DNA of 24,311 nt, from contig CALFLJ010000095.1 of NCBI GenBank assembly GCA_937880335.1, forward strand, positions 1 through 24,311, given 5' to 3'. A model generated the notes under the pieces. It did no database searches. It was given only the letters and a program-made list of their open reading frames with translations, and was not told where the DNA came from. Below, one piece after another: positions 1 to 6,923 of this stretch. Position 1 is the first letter of the stretch, and each line of letters starts with the position of its first letter. A program made the translations under genes and the position numbers. This DNA is from an uncultured Succinatimonas sp. (GTDB lineage Bacteria; Pseudomonadota; Gammaproteobacteria; Enterobacterales; Succinivibrionaceae).

Positions 1-907
1 TTTCCAGGGATTCCACGGATTTGGCGAAGAGCCTTATTTTTTTGTATGTTTTACGCATAAGGTTAAGATCTTTTTTGGCGAGATCTATAATTTCGTTTTG
101 AGTATATTGTTTTGACAGATTTGGATCAAAATTTTCTTCAGAAAATGCCCCGCCATAATTGCGTCTTGATAAAGCTTTCAAGAAAGATAACATGTTAATA
201 GCTGTACCATCTGTACAGAATCTGCGATATCTCTGATCTGTTATTTCTGTACCCTCTGGAACTTTTAATCCATTAGTCATATGTACTAGGAATATTTTAT
301 CAGAAGGAATACTGTCAAAGTTATATTTGTCGCAACGATCTTTTAGGTAAAGATTATAAGCGTCTAAAACTAAACCTAAATTGTCGTGATGAAGGTCTTT
401 TATAATCTCATAGGCAAAGTCTGCATCTTTAACTAAACTGCGACTTAATCCAACCGGCTCAAAAATCCATTTTATATGAGGCAGGCTTTTGCAAAGATAA
501 TTTAGTATTTCTCTAATATCGTTCTTAGTCAAATCTAAATTGTATGTTAAAGCTTCAGTTTCATCTTTAAGTAAAGGAGCAACTACAATACATTTATTGA
601 TCCCAACAAGTTCATAGAGTTCATCTATCAGTTTAAGCTTTAAGAGAAGCTGTGCTTTTCTCTTAGAACTTTCATCTTCCTCTAAAAATTCAGGATAAAT
701 ATAAAATGCATTTAGTGCATTAGGTTTTAGATTGTTATTTATGAGTAAATTTTTTAAATCATTTAAATTGTGGCCTTTAAGAAAAACCTCAAGGCAATCA
801 AATCTTATTTCGATTTCCTCAAAGCCTGCTTTTGAGGCATAGATAATATCATTTTTAAGATCTAAGAAATCCTTTGTACAGGATTCATTGAAGCATAAAG
901 GAATCAT
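1..907 (-). CDS. Sugar phosphate isomerase/epimerase, xylose isomerase-like TIM barrel (3' end outside window)
   Basis: The 302 visible residues form a xylose-isomerase-like TIM barrel (AP endonuclease 2 superfamily, as in IolE/IolI and hydroxypyruvate isomerases). Such enzymes isomerise or epimerise sugars or keto-sugars using a divalent metal. Candidate metal ligands sit at the expected strand ends: E150 (WIFEP), D182 (LVLDAYN), H209 (FLVHM) and E257 (AFSEEN). The usual family length is 260-300 residues, so little is probably missing beyond position 1. The start ATG at 907 is preceded by a good ribosome site (GGAGG at 917-913) and lies 15 bases after the dehydrogenase stop, so it is the fifth gene of the leftward TRAP operon. 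The substrate cannot be read from sequence. The family call is firm, the reaction is not. Confidence 0.8.
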   Translation of the reverse strand, partial: MIPLCFNESCTKDFLDLKNDIIYASKAGFEEIEIRFDCLEVFLKGHNLNDLKNLLINNNLKPNALNAFYIYPEFLEEDESSKRKAQLLLKLKLIDELYELVGINKCIVVAPLLKDETEALTYNLDLTKNDIREILNYLCKSLPHIKWIFEPVGLSRSLVKDADFAYEIIKDLHHDNLGLVLDAYNLYLKDRCDKYNFDSIPSDKIFLVHMTNGLKVPEGTEITDQRYRRFCTDGTAINMLSFLKALSRRNYGGAFSEENFDPNLSKQYTQNEIIDLAKKDLNLMRKTYKKIRLFAKSVESLE

Positions 908-922
908 AAAGGCCTCCTTTGT

Positions 923-2014
923 TTAGATTCGATTATCTTTACTTAACCAAATCTTTTGCGGATTTTTACTTATAGAATAAATAGCCTCACAAACCTCAAC
1001 CGTAGCTCGTCCAGCTTCGCCATCAGCTATTAATGGTTCATTGCCTAAAATTGCCTGCACAAAGTTTTTGATATGAAGCTCGTGGAAGTAGATCATTTTG
1101 TCTACACTGTTAAAGTAATCTGTATCTATTTTTACAAGCTCAGATAGAGTATCTTTAGAATTAGGTACATTCCACATATCTGTAACAGGAGCTTCTTCAA
1201 TTTCAGAAACTCCTGCAATAAACATTTGTCCACCATCAGTCTGTACTCCTAATGATGCACCATTACTGCCAAATATATGTACTTTTCCATAAAGAGCAGG
1301 ATTTTGACTATTACTTGCAAGTAAAGTGGCTAATGCACCTGATTTATATTTGATAATAGCTACAGCACTGTCCTCAACCTCAATATAAGGATGATTGAAG
1401 TTTGCTGCAAGTCCATATATAGCCTCTATTTCACCTAGATACCAATTCATAAGGTCAATTTGGTGTGATGCTTGTGTAACTAATACACCCCCCCCCTCCC
1501 CTGCCACAGTACCTCTCCAAGGATCGCTTTCATAATATTCCTTAGATCGGAATCCAAGCATTGTCACCTGAGCTAATATAGGCTTTCCTATCAGATTGTT
1601 ATCAATAGCCTGTTTTATTCTTTTACAAGGTAGATAGTTTCTTCTTTGAACTAAGGTTCCAAGCAAAACATTATTATCTTTTGCAGCTTTTATCATAGTG
1701 TCAGCTTCTTTGACACTAATAGCTAATGGCTTTTCAACTAAGATATGGCATTTTAGATTTGCACATTTAACAGCAATATCAGCATGAGTCGGATGGGGAG
1801 TGCATATAGTTACAGCATCAAGCTTTTCTTTAACAATCATATCCTCAAACGAAATATAGCCATGGATTGCATATTTATTGCAAAAATCATCAAGTTTTTT
1901 TTGTGAGCGGTTTGCCGCTGCAACTAAAATGCAATTATCTAAATTATTGATGGCCTTAGCGTGAAAGTGGGCTATTTTCCCGCATCCAATAATACCCATA
2001 CGAATTTTATTCAT
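923..2014 (-). CDS. Gfo/Idh/MocA family NAD(P)-dependent oxidoreductase
   Basis: A 363-residue cytoplasmic dehydrogenase of the Gfo/Idh/MocA family, which oxidises or reduces sugars and inositols with NAD(P). The N-terminal Rossmann fold shows the dinucleotide loop GCGKIA (residues 10-15) and the signature EKP (94-96, catalytic Lys95). The C-terminal half has GEGGGVLVTQASHQID (172-187) with the conserved His184; the Asp usual four positions before the His is Thr180, as in many inositol-dehydrogenase-like members. It lies 55 bases after dctP and 15 before the epimerase, so it probably acts on the compound imported by the TRAP system. The Gly174-176 codons form an uninterrupted run of nine G on the coding strand (1496-1488), which is unusual in this AT-rich DNA. 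Confidence 0.88.
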   Translation of the reverse strand: MNKIRMGIIGCGKIAHFHAKAINNLDNCILVAAANRSQKKLDDFCNKYAIHGYISFEDMIVKEKLDAVTICTPHPTHADIAVKCANLKCHILVEKPLAISVKEADTMIKAAKDNNVLLGTLVQRRNYLPCKRIKQAIDNNLIGKPILAQVTMLGFRSKEYYESDPWRGTVAGEGGGVLVTQASHQIDLMNWYLGEIEAIYGLAANFNHPYIEVEDSAVAIIKYKSGALATLLASNSQNPALYGKVHIFGSNGASLGVQTDGGQMFIAGVSEIEEAPVTDMWNVPNSKDTLSELVKIDTDYFNSVDKMIYFHELHIKNFVQAILGNEPLIADGEAGRATVEVCEAIYSISKNPQKIWLSKDNRI

Positions 2015-2029
2015 TTAAAGCCTCCAAAT

Positions 2030-2049
2030 GCAGGAGCTATGGCTCCTGC
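2030..2049 (-). promoter_or_regulatory. Intercistronic GC-rich hairpin after dctP (first TRAP operon)
   Basis: A perfect 8-bp stem (2030-2037 with 2042-2049) and a 4-base loop lie in the 55-base gap between dctP and the Gfo/Idh gene. No U-tract follows on the coding strand, so it is unlikely to be a full terminator. It more probably blocks 3'-5' decay and raises dctP mRNA over the downstream genes, as hairpins do after other binding-protein genes. Its stem differs at one base pair from the hairpin after the second dctP (20605-20625). Confidence 0.6.
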
Positions 2050-2069
2050 AATGACTTAACATAAATATA

Positions 2070-3068
2070 TTAATATTTACGTTGTAAAACCATATCTAAA
2101 ACCTCTGGATGATCCATCTTCTCTTTTACAAGTTCATAGACCTTTCCATCAACAGCCATCTGTCTCCAAACTTCTTTATCCTTTGGTGTTACTTCCACAA
2201 CTGTATTTCCATATTCTTTAAATTTGGTTTCAAGTTGTTTATCAATTTCAACGGCACGTGATCTTTGTAAAACAGTAGCCTCAGCTATGGATTCAAGAAG
2301 TGCTTTTTGATGAGCTTCTGAAAGATTATCAAATTTTTCTTGATTTATCATTACGAAGTGAGGACCATACACGTGACCTGTTAAAGAAATATATTTCTGG
2401 GCCTCATAGAAATGATTTGAGTCAATTAAAGCTAAAGGATTTTCTTGAGCATCGATTGTTCCTTGTTGAAGAGCTGATAAAACTTCAGTAAAAGCCATTG
2501 GTGTTGGGTTAGATCCCCAATTTTTCCACATGGCAAGCTGTATTTCATTCTCCATTGTTCTAAGTTTTTGGTTTTTTATGTCAGCAGGAACTTTTACAGG
2601 TACTTTGTTGTTTGTATACATTCTAAAGCCGTTTTGCCAAACAGCTAAAAGCTTTAATCCCTTACTTTCAACAACGCTATTAACTTTCTGACCTTCCTCA
2701 CTGTCAAACCATTTGAATGCCTGGTCAGAATCGTCAAATAAGAATGGAGCATCATATAGGTAGAGATCATGCATCATATTAGCAATAGGTGAAGTAGGGG
2801 TATTGACCATATCAATTTCACCTAAGATAACAGATTCTGTGGCAACACTGTCGTCACCATAGGAATTATCATTGTAGAGGTTAATGTCCAAGGTTCCATT
2901 TGTTTTTTCATTAACTAACTGTTTAAGTAAAGCGCCTGCTTCCTTTCCTGATTGGTTTGCAACGTTTGCAAACTGTAATACTACCTTGTCATCTGCGAAA
3001 GATGCTCCTGTTAAAAGTACAGAACTTGCTAAAACAGCTATTGAAATTAACTTTAATTTAGCTTTCAT
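2070..3068 (-). CDS. dctP: TRAP transporter substrate-binding protein DctP (first system)
   Basis: A 332-residue periplasmic receptor of a tripartite ATP-independent (TRAP) transporter, which captures a carboxylate-bearing substrate and passes it to the DctQM membrane unit. A Sec signal peptide covers residues 1-25 (hydrophobic core, then GASFA, mature start near D26). The mature DctP fold includes R149 (GFR) and the conserved carboxylate-clamping arginine R170 in KLRTMEN, followed by NPTPMAF and ALQQGTIDAQENP, typical of the sugar-acid/C4-acid receptor group. It lies 28 bases after dctM. The ligand cannot be read directly; the downstream sugar dehydrogenase and epimerase point to a sugar acid. 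Confidence 0.93.
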   Translation of the reverse strand: MKAKLKLISIAVLASSVLLTGASFADDKVVLQFANVANQSGKEAGALLKQLVNEKTNGTLDINLYNDNSYGDDSVATESVILGEIDMVNTPTSPIANMMHDLYLYDAPFLFDDSDQAFKWFDSEEGQKVNSVVESKGLKLLAVWQNGFRMYTNNKVPVKVPADIKNQKLRTMENEIQLAMWKNWGSNPTPMAFTEVLSALQQGTIDAQENPLALIDSNHFYEAQKYISLTGHVYGPHFVMINQEKFDNLSEAHQKALLESIAEATVLQRSRAVEIDKQLETKFKEYGNTVVEVTPKDKEVWRQMAVDGKVYELVKEKMDHPEVLDMVLQRKY

Positions 3069-3096
3069 GTGATACTCCTAAAGTATTTTTGTTTGA

Positions 3097-4374
3097 TTAA
3101 AGATTTGGAATAAACATTGAAATTGAAGGAATAAATGACACTAGTGCCAGGTTTACAAGCATTACAAGTAAGAAAGGAACTATACCTTTTAAAATTACCT
3201 CCATAGGTGAGTTGGAAATTCTTGAAGCCACAAATAAATTTATACCTAAAGGAGGGGTAGTAAATCCGATTGCAAGGTTTACAACCATTATTATCCCAAA
3301 GTGAACAGGATCTAATCCGATAGCTTTTGCAATAGGTAAGAGTATGGGAGCTAATACTAAGATAGCAGGTGTGGTATCCATGATACATCCTACAATCAAA
3401 AGTAATATATTAATTAAAATGAGTAATACTATTCCGTTTGAACTTATGCTTAAGAATGATTGAGTAATCATTGCAGGAATCTGTTCAACCATAATGATTT
3501 TAGTAAAAGCTGAGGCACAACCTAAGATAACCATTGTTGTGGCTGTAGTTGAACATGAGGTTGAAATAGCATTAAAAAGTTTTTTTAATGTTAGCTCACG
3601 ATGAAAAAAGCAACCGCATATAAAAGCATATAGAGCAGCAACAGATGCAGCTTCAGTTGGAGTAAAAATACCTGCATAAATACCACCTAAAATAATTATA
3701 GGATTGATGAGAGCCCATTTTGCGTCATAAATTGCCTTTAAAGCCTCTTTTAGTGTTGGTCTTTCTCCTTCACCTTTTATTCCGTACTTTTTGCAATGAT
3801 AGTAGCAATAGATGATAAGAGAGATACCAATTATAATGCCAGGAATAAGACCAGCCATGAAGAGTTCTGTTACTGAGGTCCCCGTTGATACACCAAAAAT
3901 GACCATAGGGATTGAGGGGGGAATTATAACCCCAATAGCACCAGCTGTAGCAACTAAGGATAAACAGAACCCCTTGCTATAACCTTGTCTTAACATAGTG
4001 GGGATAACCATAGTTCCAACTGCAGCTACAGTTGCAGGACCTGATCCTGATACAGCTGCAAAAAACATGCATACAAGCACAGTTACAATTGCAAGACCAC
4101 CTGTTACTCTACCAAAGAAAATGTTACAAACTTTTAAAATCCTTGATGACACACCTCCTGCACTCATTAGATCACCTGCTAATATGAACATAGGAATTGC
4201 TAAAATTGGAAATGAGTCACAAGATGTTACTAAAGATTGTGTAAGTGATAATAAAGTAAGAGACGTACTACTGAAAATAATTGCAACAATAGCAGAAAAA
4301 CCAAGTGCGATTCCTACAGGGACATTTAGCACCAGGAATAAAGCTAGCGATAAAAATAATAGAGTGACAGCCAT
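3097..4374 (-). CDS. dctM: TRAP transporter large permease DctM (first system)
   Basis: A 425-residue inner-membrane protein, the Na+-coupled transport subunit of the TRAP system. Hydrophobic helices run through almost the whole chain. DctM hallmarks are visible: FAAVSGSGPATVAAVGTMVIP, GVIIPPSIPMVIFG in the first half and the matching DTTPAILVLAPILLPIA and NLAIGFTTPPLGINLFV in the second, reflecting the inverted repeat of the fold. Length matches the family (about 425). It starts 12 bases after dctQ stops and ends 28 bases before dctP, so the three are co-transcribed. Its paralogue in this window is at 17299-18585. Confidence 0.95.
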   Translation of the reverse strand: MAVTLLFLSLALFLVLNVPVGIALGFSAIVAIIFSSTSLTLLSLTQSLVTSCDSFPILAIPMFILAGDLMSAGGVSSRILKVCNIFFGRVTGGLAIVTVLVCMFFAAVSGSGPATVAAVGTMVIPTMLRQGYSKGFCLSLVATAGAIGVIIPPSIPMVIFGVSTGTSVTELFMAGLIPGIIIGISLIIYCYYHCKKYGIKGEGERPTLKEALKAIYDAKWALINPIIILGGIYAGIFTPTEAASVAALYAFICGCFFHRELTLKKLFNAISTSCSTTATTMVILGCASAFTKIIMVEQIPAMITQSFLSISSNGIVLLILINILLLIVGCIMDTTPAILVLAPILLPIAKAIGLDPVHFGIIMVVNLAIGFTTPPLGINLFVASRISNSPMEVILKGIVPFLLVMLVNLALVSFIPSISMFIPNL

Positions 4375-4386
4375 TTTCTTTATCCT

Positions 4387-4899
4387 TTAAATATTCAATT
4401 CTTCTGAAGGATCATAATTTTCATTCTTTTTGATTAAATTAAATCTGTAAATAATGGTTTGAATTTGCCTTAATGCTGTAAGGGTGAAACCAACTCCGGG
4501 GGCTGCATATAGAATCCACATAGGCATTCCTATAGCAGGAGATGTTTGACTTAACATAATCTGTCGTTGTACTAAAAATACAGAATAGGTTACGACAATT
4601 AAACAAAAGACAAAAAATAAAAAATCTCCAACTATAACCACATAAGAACGCCATTTTTTAGGAAACATGTAAAGACTTGCATCAATTTTTATGTGACGCA
4701 TAATCTTAGCTCCGTAAGATATTCCAATATAAATAAGCCATACAAAGAGATAACGAGAAAGCTCCTCAGACCAAGATAAGGAGTTTTGCATTACATACCT
4801 CATAAAAACTTGTAAACCTAAAATTATCGAAATAGCGGAGATAAGAACTACGCATATAGACATTTCAAGGTATTCATCTAAAAGTTTTAAAAGCTTCAT
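4387..4899 (-). CDS. dctQ: TRAP transporter small permease DctQ (first system)
   Basis: A 170-residue inner-membrane protein with four predicted helices, the small subunit that scaffolds DctM in TRAP transporters. The family signature GLQVFMRYVMQNSLSWSEELSRYLFVW (about residues 28-54) and GISYGAK are present. The start ATG at 4899 has a GAGGTG ribosome site just upstream (4910-4905). It is the first gene of the leftward operon and begins only 12 bases from the palindrome at 4912-4940, so its translation start region is directly next to the probable operator. DctQ at 16790-17296 is a close paralogue. Confidence 0.93.
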   Translation of the reverse strand: MKLLKLLDEYLEMSICVVLISAISIILGLQVFMRYVMQNSLSWSEELSRYLFVWLIYIGISYGAKIMRHIKIDASLYMFPKKWRSYVVIVGDFLFFVFCLIVVTYSVFLVQRQIMLSQTSPAIGMPMWILYAAPGVGFTLTALRQIQTIIYRFNLIKKNENYDPSEELNI

Positions 4900-4911
4900 T
4901 TATTCACCTCA

Positions 4912-4946
4912 TGACATATGACGTCTGACGTCATATGTCAATTATA
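4912..4946 (-). promoter_or_regulatory. Promoter -10 box and 29-bp perfect palindrome (probable operator) of the first TRAP operon
   Basis: Positions 4912-4925 and 4927-4940 are exact inverted repeats of 14 bases around one central T. Each arm contains CATATG and GACGTC. On the minus strand a consensus -10 hexamer TATAAT (4946-4941) abuts the palindrome, placing the predicted transcription start inside it. No good -35 box is visible. A repressor bound here would cover the start point, a usual place for control of a catabolic operon. The regulator is not in the window; GntR/FCD-type repressors are one candidate class by association with TRAP sugar-acid operons, which is inference. Confidence 0.7.
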
Positions 4947-5305
4947 GTAAATTAAATTTAGCAATAGTTGATCGATATCATATTTTTTAAACTTAGGTAA
5001 ATATTGAGTTTCTATTTATAAAATTCTTTTATTTTTAGTATGTTATTTTTTGTCTTAGTCAGTGGAAAACAAAAAAATTCATATAAACAACTTTAGGCTG
5101 TAATGAAGGTGTGGATCAAAAGGTAAAAAGAAAAGATGTTTTGTTATTTTTTCTTTCTTAATAGACTTAAATAGGTTGTTGTTTGAAATCAGGAGTAAAT
5201 TATAGTTATAGAATTTTTTATATAGATATTTTGGTTTAAAACTTGATAGGAAATTTTAGCTTTTATAATATAGGTTTTTAATTTAATACAGCCTAAAAAA
5301 AACTT
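4947..5305. other. AT-rich divergent intergenic region
   Basis: This 359-base stretch separates the leftward TRAP operon from RNase D. It is very AT-rich and without a plausible reading frame. It holds the upstream part of the TRAP promoter on the left and the RNase D promoter near 5243-5269. Nothing else is recognised. Confidence 0.6.
5243..5269 (+). promoter_or_regulatory. Candidate promoter of RNase D
   Basis: TTGATA (5243-5248) and a consensus TATAAT (5264-5269) are separated by 15 bases, shorter than the ideal 17. The box lies 36 bases before the RNase D start. In AT-rich DNA chance matches are common, so this is a moderate call. Confidence 0.45.
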
Positions 5306-6460
5306 ATGAATATTTCTCCTAATATTGTTTTTGTAGATAGTCAAACTGAATTAAGCAGTCTAATAGAAGTTTTAACAAATTTAGATGATAAGGGGGTTAT
5401 TGCATTAGATACAGAATTTATGCGAGTTAGCACTTATTATCCTGTTTTTGCTCTTTTGCAGCTGAATATAAATGGAATTTCCTACTTACTTGACCCTATT
5501 TCCATGGATTTAAGTAAGCTTATTGAAAGATTGAATAAAACTGAGGCAACAGTTTTGATCTTCGCATCTTTAGAAGATCTTGAGGTTATATCTCATTACG
5601 CAAGAGAGCATAATATAAGTCCTCTTTTACCTAAAAAAATTGTAGATTTACAGCTTTTAGCTGCTTTTTTAAATTTAAGTTATTCACAGGGTTTATCTAA
5701 GAGCATTTCACTTTACCTAGGGACTGAGCTTCCTAAAAATGCAACTCGTTCAGATTGGGAGCAAAGACCTTTAAGTCCTGAGCAGTTGTCCTATGCATCA
5801 GACGATGTCTTTTATCTAAAAGAACTCTATGATGTTTACATGAGCAAGGCTTTGAAAAATGATATTCGCGTCAGGTGGTTTTATAAAGCAATGGAGGATT
5901 TTAAACTTCAATGCATAAAAGAGGTTGATGTGGACGAGATTTATCTTAACTTGCAAGGAGCTGGGGCGCTTACCAATTTGCAGTTGCAAAGATTAAGTTA
6001 TTTGGCAAAAAAACGTGAGAATTATGCAAAGGAAAATAATATTGCTTTAAGTAGGATAGCCCCAAGTAAAAGTTTAGTAGCAATTTGCGTCAGCACTCCC
6101 TTAACTTTTCAGGGACTGGCAGGTTGTGGGGTTAAATGGGGAGCTATACATCATTATGGCAAGATGCTGATAGGATGGATTAAAGAGACTCTAGATTTTA
6201 AGGGAGATCCTACTTTAAAAACTCCTTATGATAGTGTGGTATCTACCCGTCATGGTTCAAAACAATACAAGCGTCTTAAGTTTATTTTAAACAGCCGGGC
6301 TGAAAGAGCTGCTATTAGATCTGAATTATTGCTTACAAAATCTTTGTGTTATGACTATTTGTTTAATAAGAAAATAGGTCAAAAAGCATTACTTGAAGGT
6401 TCTTGGTACTATGAGTGTGTAGGAGAGATAGACTACAAGGATTTATCGTCTGAGGCATAA
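5306..6460 (+). CDS. rnd: Ribonuclease D
   Basis: A 384-residue 3'-5' exoribonuclease that trims tRNA and other stable RNA precursors. The DEDDy exonuclease domain occupies about residues 5-190: motif I ALDTEF (D35, E37), motif II LEDLEV (D91) and motif III YASDDVFYL (Y163 and D167, four apart as in the E. coli enzyme). The rest forms the HRDC region; LSYLAKKRENYAKENNIALSRI (about 226-247) is a recognisable first HRDC core. Length is close to the E. coli protein (375). The ATG at 5306 has no convincing Shine-Dalgarno sequence, but the reading begins naturally there. It is a monocistronic gene, not functionally linked to the transporters around it. Confidence 0.93.
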   Translation: MNISPNIVFVDSQTELSSLIEVLTNLDDKGVIALDTEFMRVSTYYPVFALLQLNINGISYLLDPISMDLSKLIERLNKTEATVLIFASLEDLEVISHYAREHNISPLLPKKIVDLQLLAAFLNLSYSQGLSKSISLYLGTELPKNATRSDWEQRPLSPEQLSYASDDVFYLKELYDVYMSKALKNDIRVRWFYKAMEDFKLQCIKEVDVDEIYLNLQGAGALTNLQLQRLSYLAKKRENYAKENNIALSRIAPSKSLVAICVSTPLTFQGLAGCGVKWGAIHHYGKMLIGWIKETLDFKGDPTLKTPYDSVVSTRHGSKQYKRLKFILNSRAERAAIRSELLLTKSLCYDYLFNKKIGQKALLEGSWYYECVGEIDYKDLSSEA

Positions 6461-6722
6461 ACTAAGAACGGCTGGGGAAAAATCCCACAGCCGCCTTATG
6501 CATGTAAAAACATAAATGTAAGTTACAGTCTCAGAAAAATAACTAACAAACAAGCTGAAAATGGAGTTTACCGATCCACCTCAGATGAGAACTATCAACC
6601 TATAACAGAGGTTTTTAGCACACTGTGTCAGGTGAGGACTTTAACTCATTGGGAAGCGACCGAAAGTTTAAAGCAACTTTAACAAGGTAGCGCTTGTAAA
6701 CTGTGCCTCACTGGACACTTTT
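6461..6722 (+). ncRNA. Candidate structured RNA or structured 3' region downstream of RNase D (unassigned)
   Basis: This stretch is less AT-rich than other gaps and folds well. A GC-rich hairpin follows the rnd stop (CGGCTG 6469-6474 with CAGCCG 6488-6493, inner GGG 6475-6477 with CCC 6484-6486). Further on a 13-position long-range stem pairs 6625-6637 with 6706-6718 with one mismatch and one G-U, and encloses nested stems AAGCG/CGCTT (6654-6658, 6691-6695) and AAAGTT/AACTTT (6663-6668, 6675-6680). TTTT follows at 6719-6722, like a terminator tail. The frame after the rnd stop also stays open for 73 codons (6461-6679) without a usable start. It does not match tmRNA, RNase P, 4.5S or 6S RNA as I know them. 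Strand and status as a separate gene are uncertain. Confidence 0.35.
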
Positions 6723-6726
6723 AATT

Positions 6727-6798
6727 TAGTTCACATTTAGCAAAAAAGCAAAATTTTTACCTAAATTTAATTTAAATTTTTTGTGTTAGCTCACATTT
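6727..6798. repeat. Pair of 13-base near-identical direct repeats
   Basis: TTAGTTCACATTT (6727-6739) and TTAGCTCACATTT (6786-6798) differ at one base and start 59 bases apart in an AT-rich gap between the convergent rnd and sglT genes. Function unknown; this may be a decayed duplication or chance. Confidence 0.35.
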
Positions 6799-6856
6799 CA
6801 TTGTTTAAATAAACTAAAGCTCCTCTTTATTTTTAGATTTAAATTGTTTTTAGCAT

Positions 6857-6896
6857 AAAAAAAAATAAACCCCCGGTTAGTTTCCTAACCGAGGGG
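6857..6896 (-). terminator. Rho-independent terminator of sglT
   Basis: Read on the minus strand, a GC-rich stem (6896-6885 with 6880-6870, one bulged base) with a 4-base loop is followed within a few bases by a run of nine T (A-run 6857-6865 on the plus strand). It lies 27 bases after the sglT stop. Confidence 0.9.
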
Positions 6897-6923
6897 CAAA
6901 ATCTTTTAATTTAAGATCTTAGA

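Noticed and set aside
3998..4390. Open frame on the plus strand inside dctM
   Set aside because: It is antisense to a clearly conserved DctM frame and encodes no recognisable protein.
6469..6493. GC-rich hairpin after RNase D as a rho-independent terminator
   Set aside because: No T-run follows on either strand, so it is treated as part of the structured region instead.
6461..6722. Identity as tmRNA, RNase P RNA, 4.5S RNA or 6S RNA
   Set aside because: The core motifs of these RNAs (for example GGAAAGTCCGGGC of RNase P, or CAGGTCCGGAAGGAAGCAG of 4.5S) are absent on both strands.
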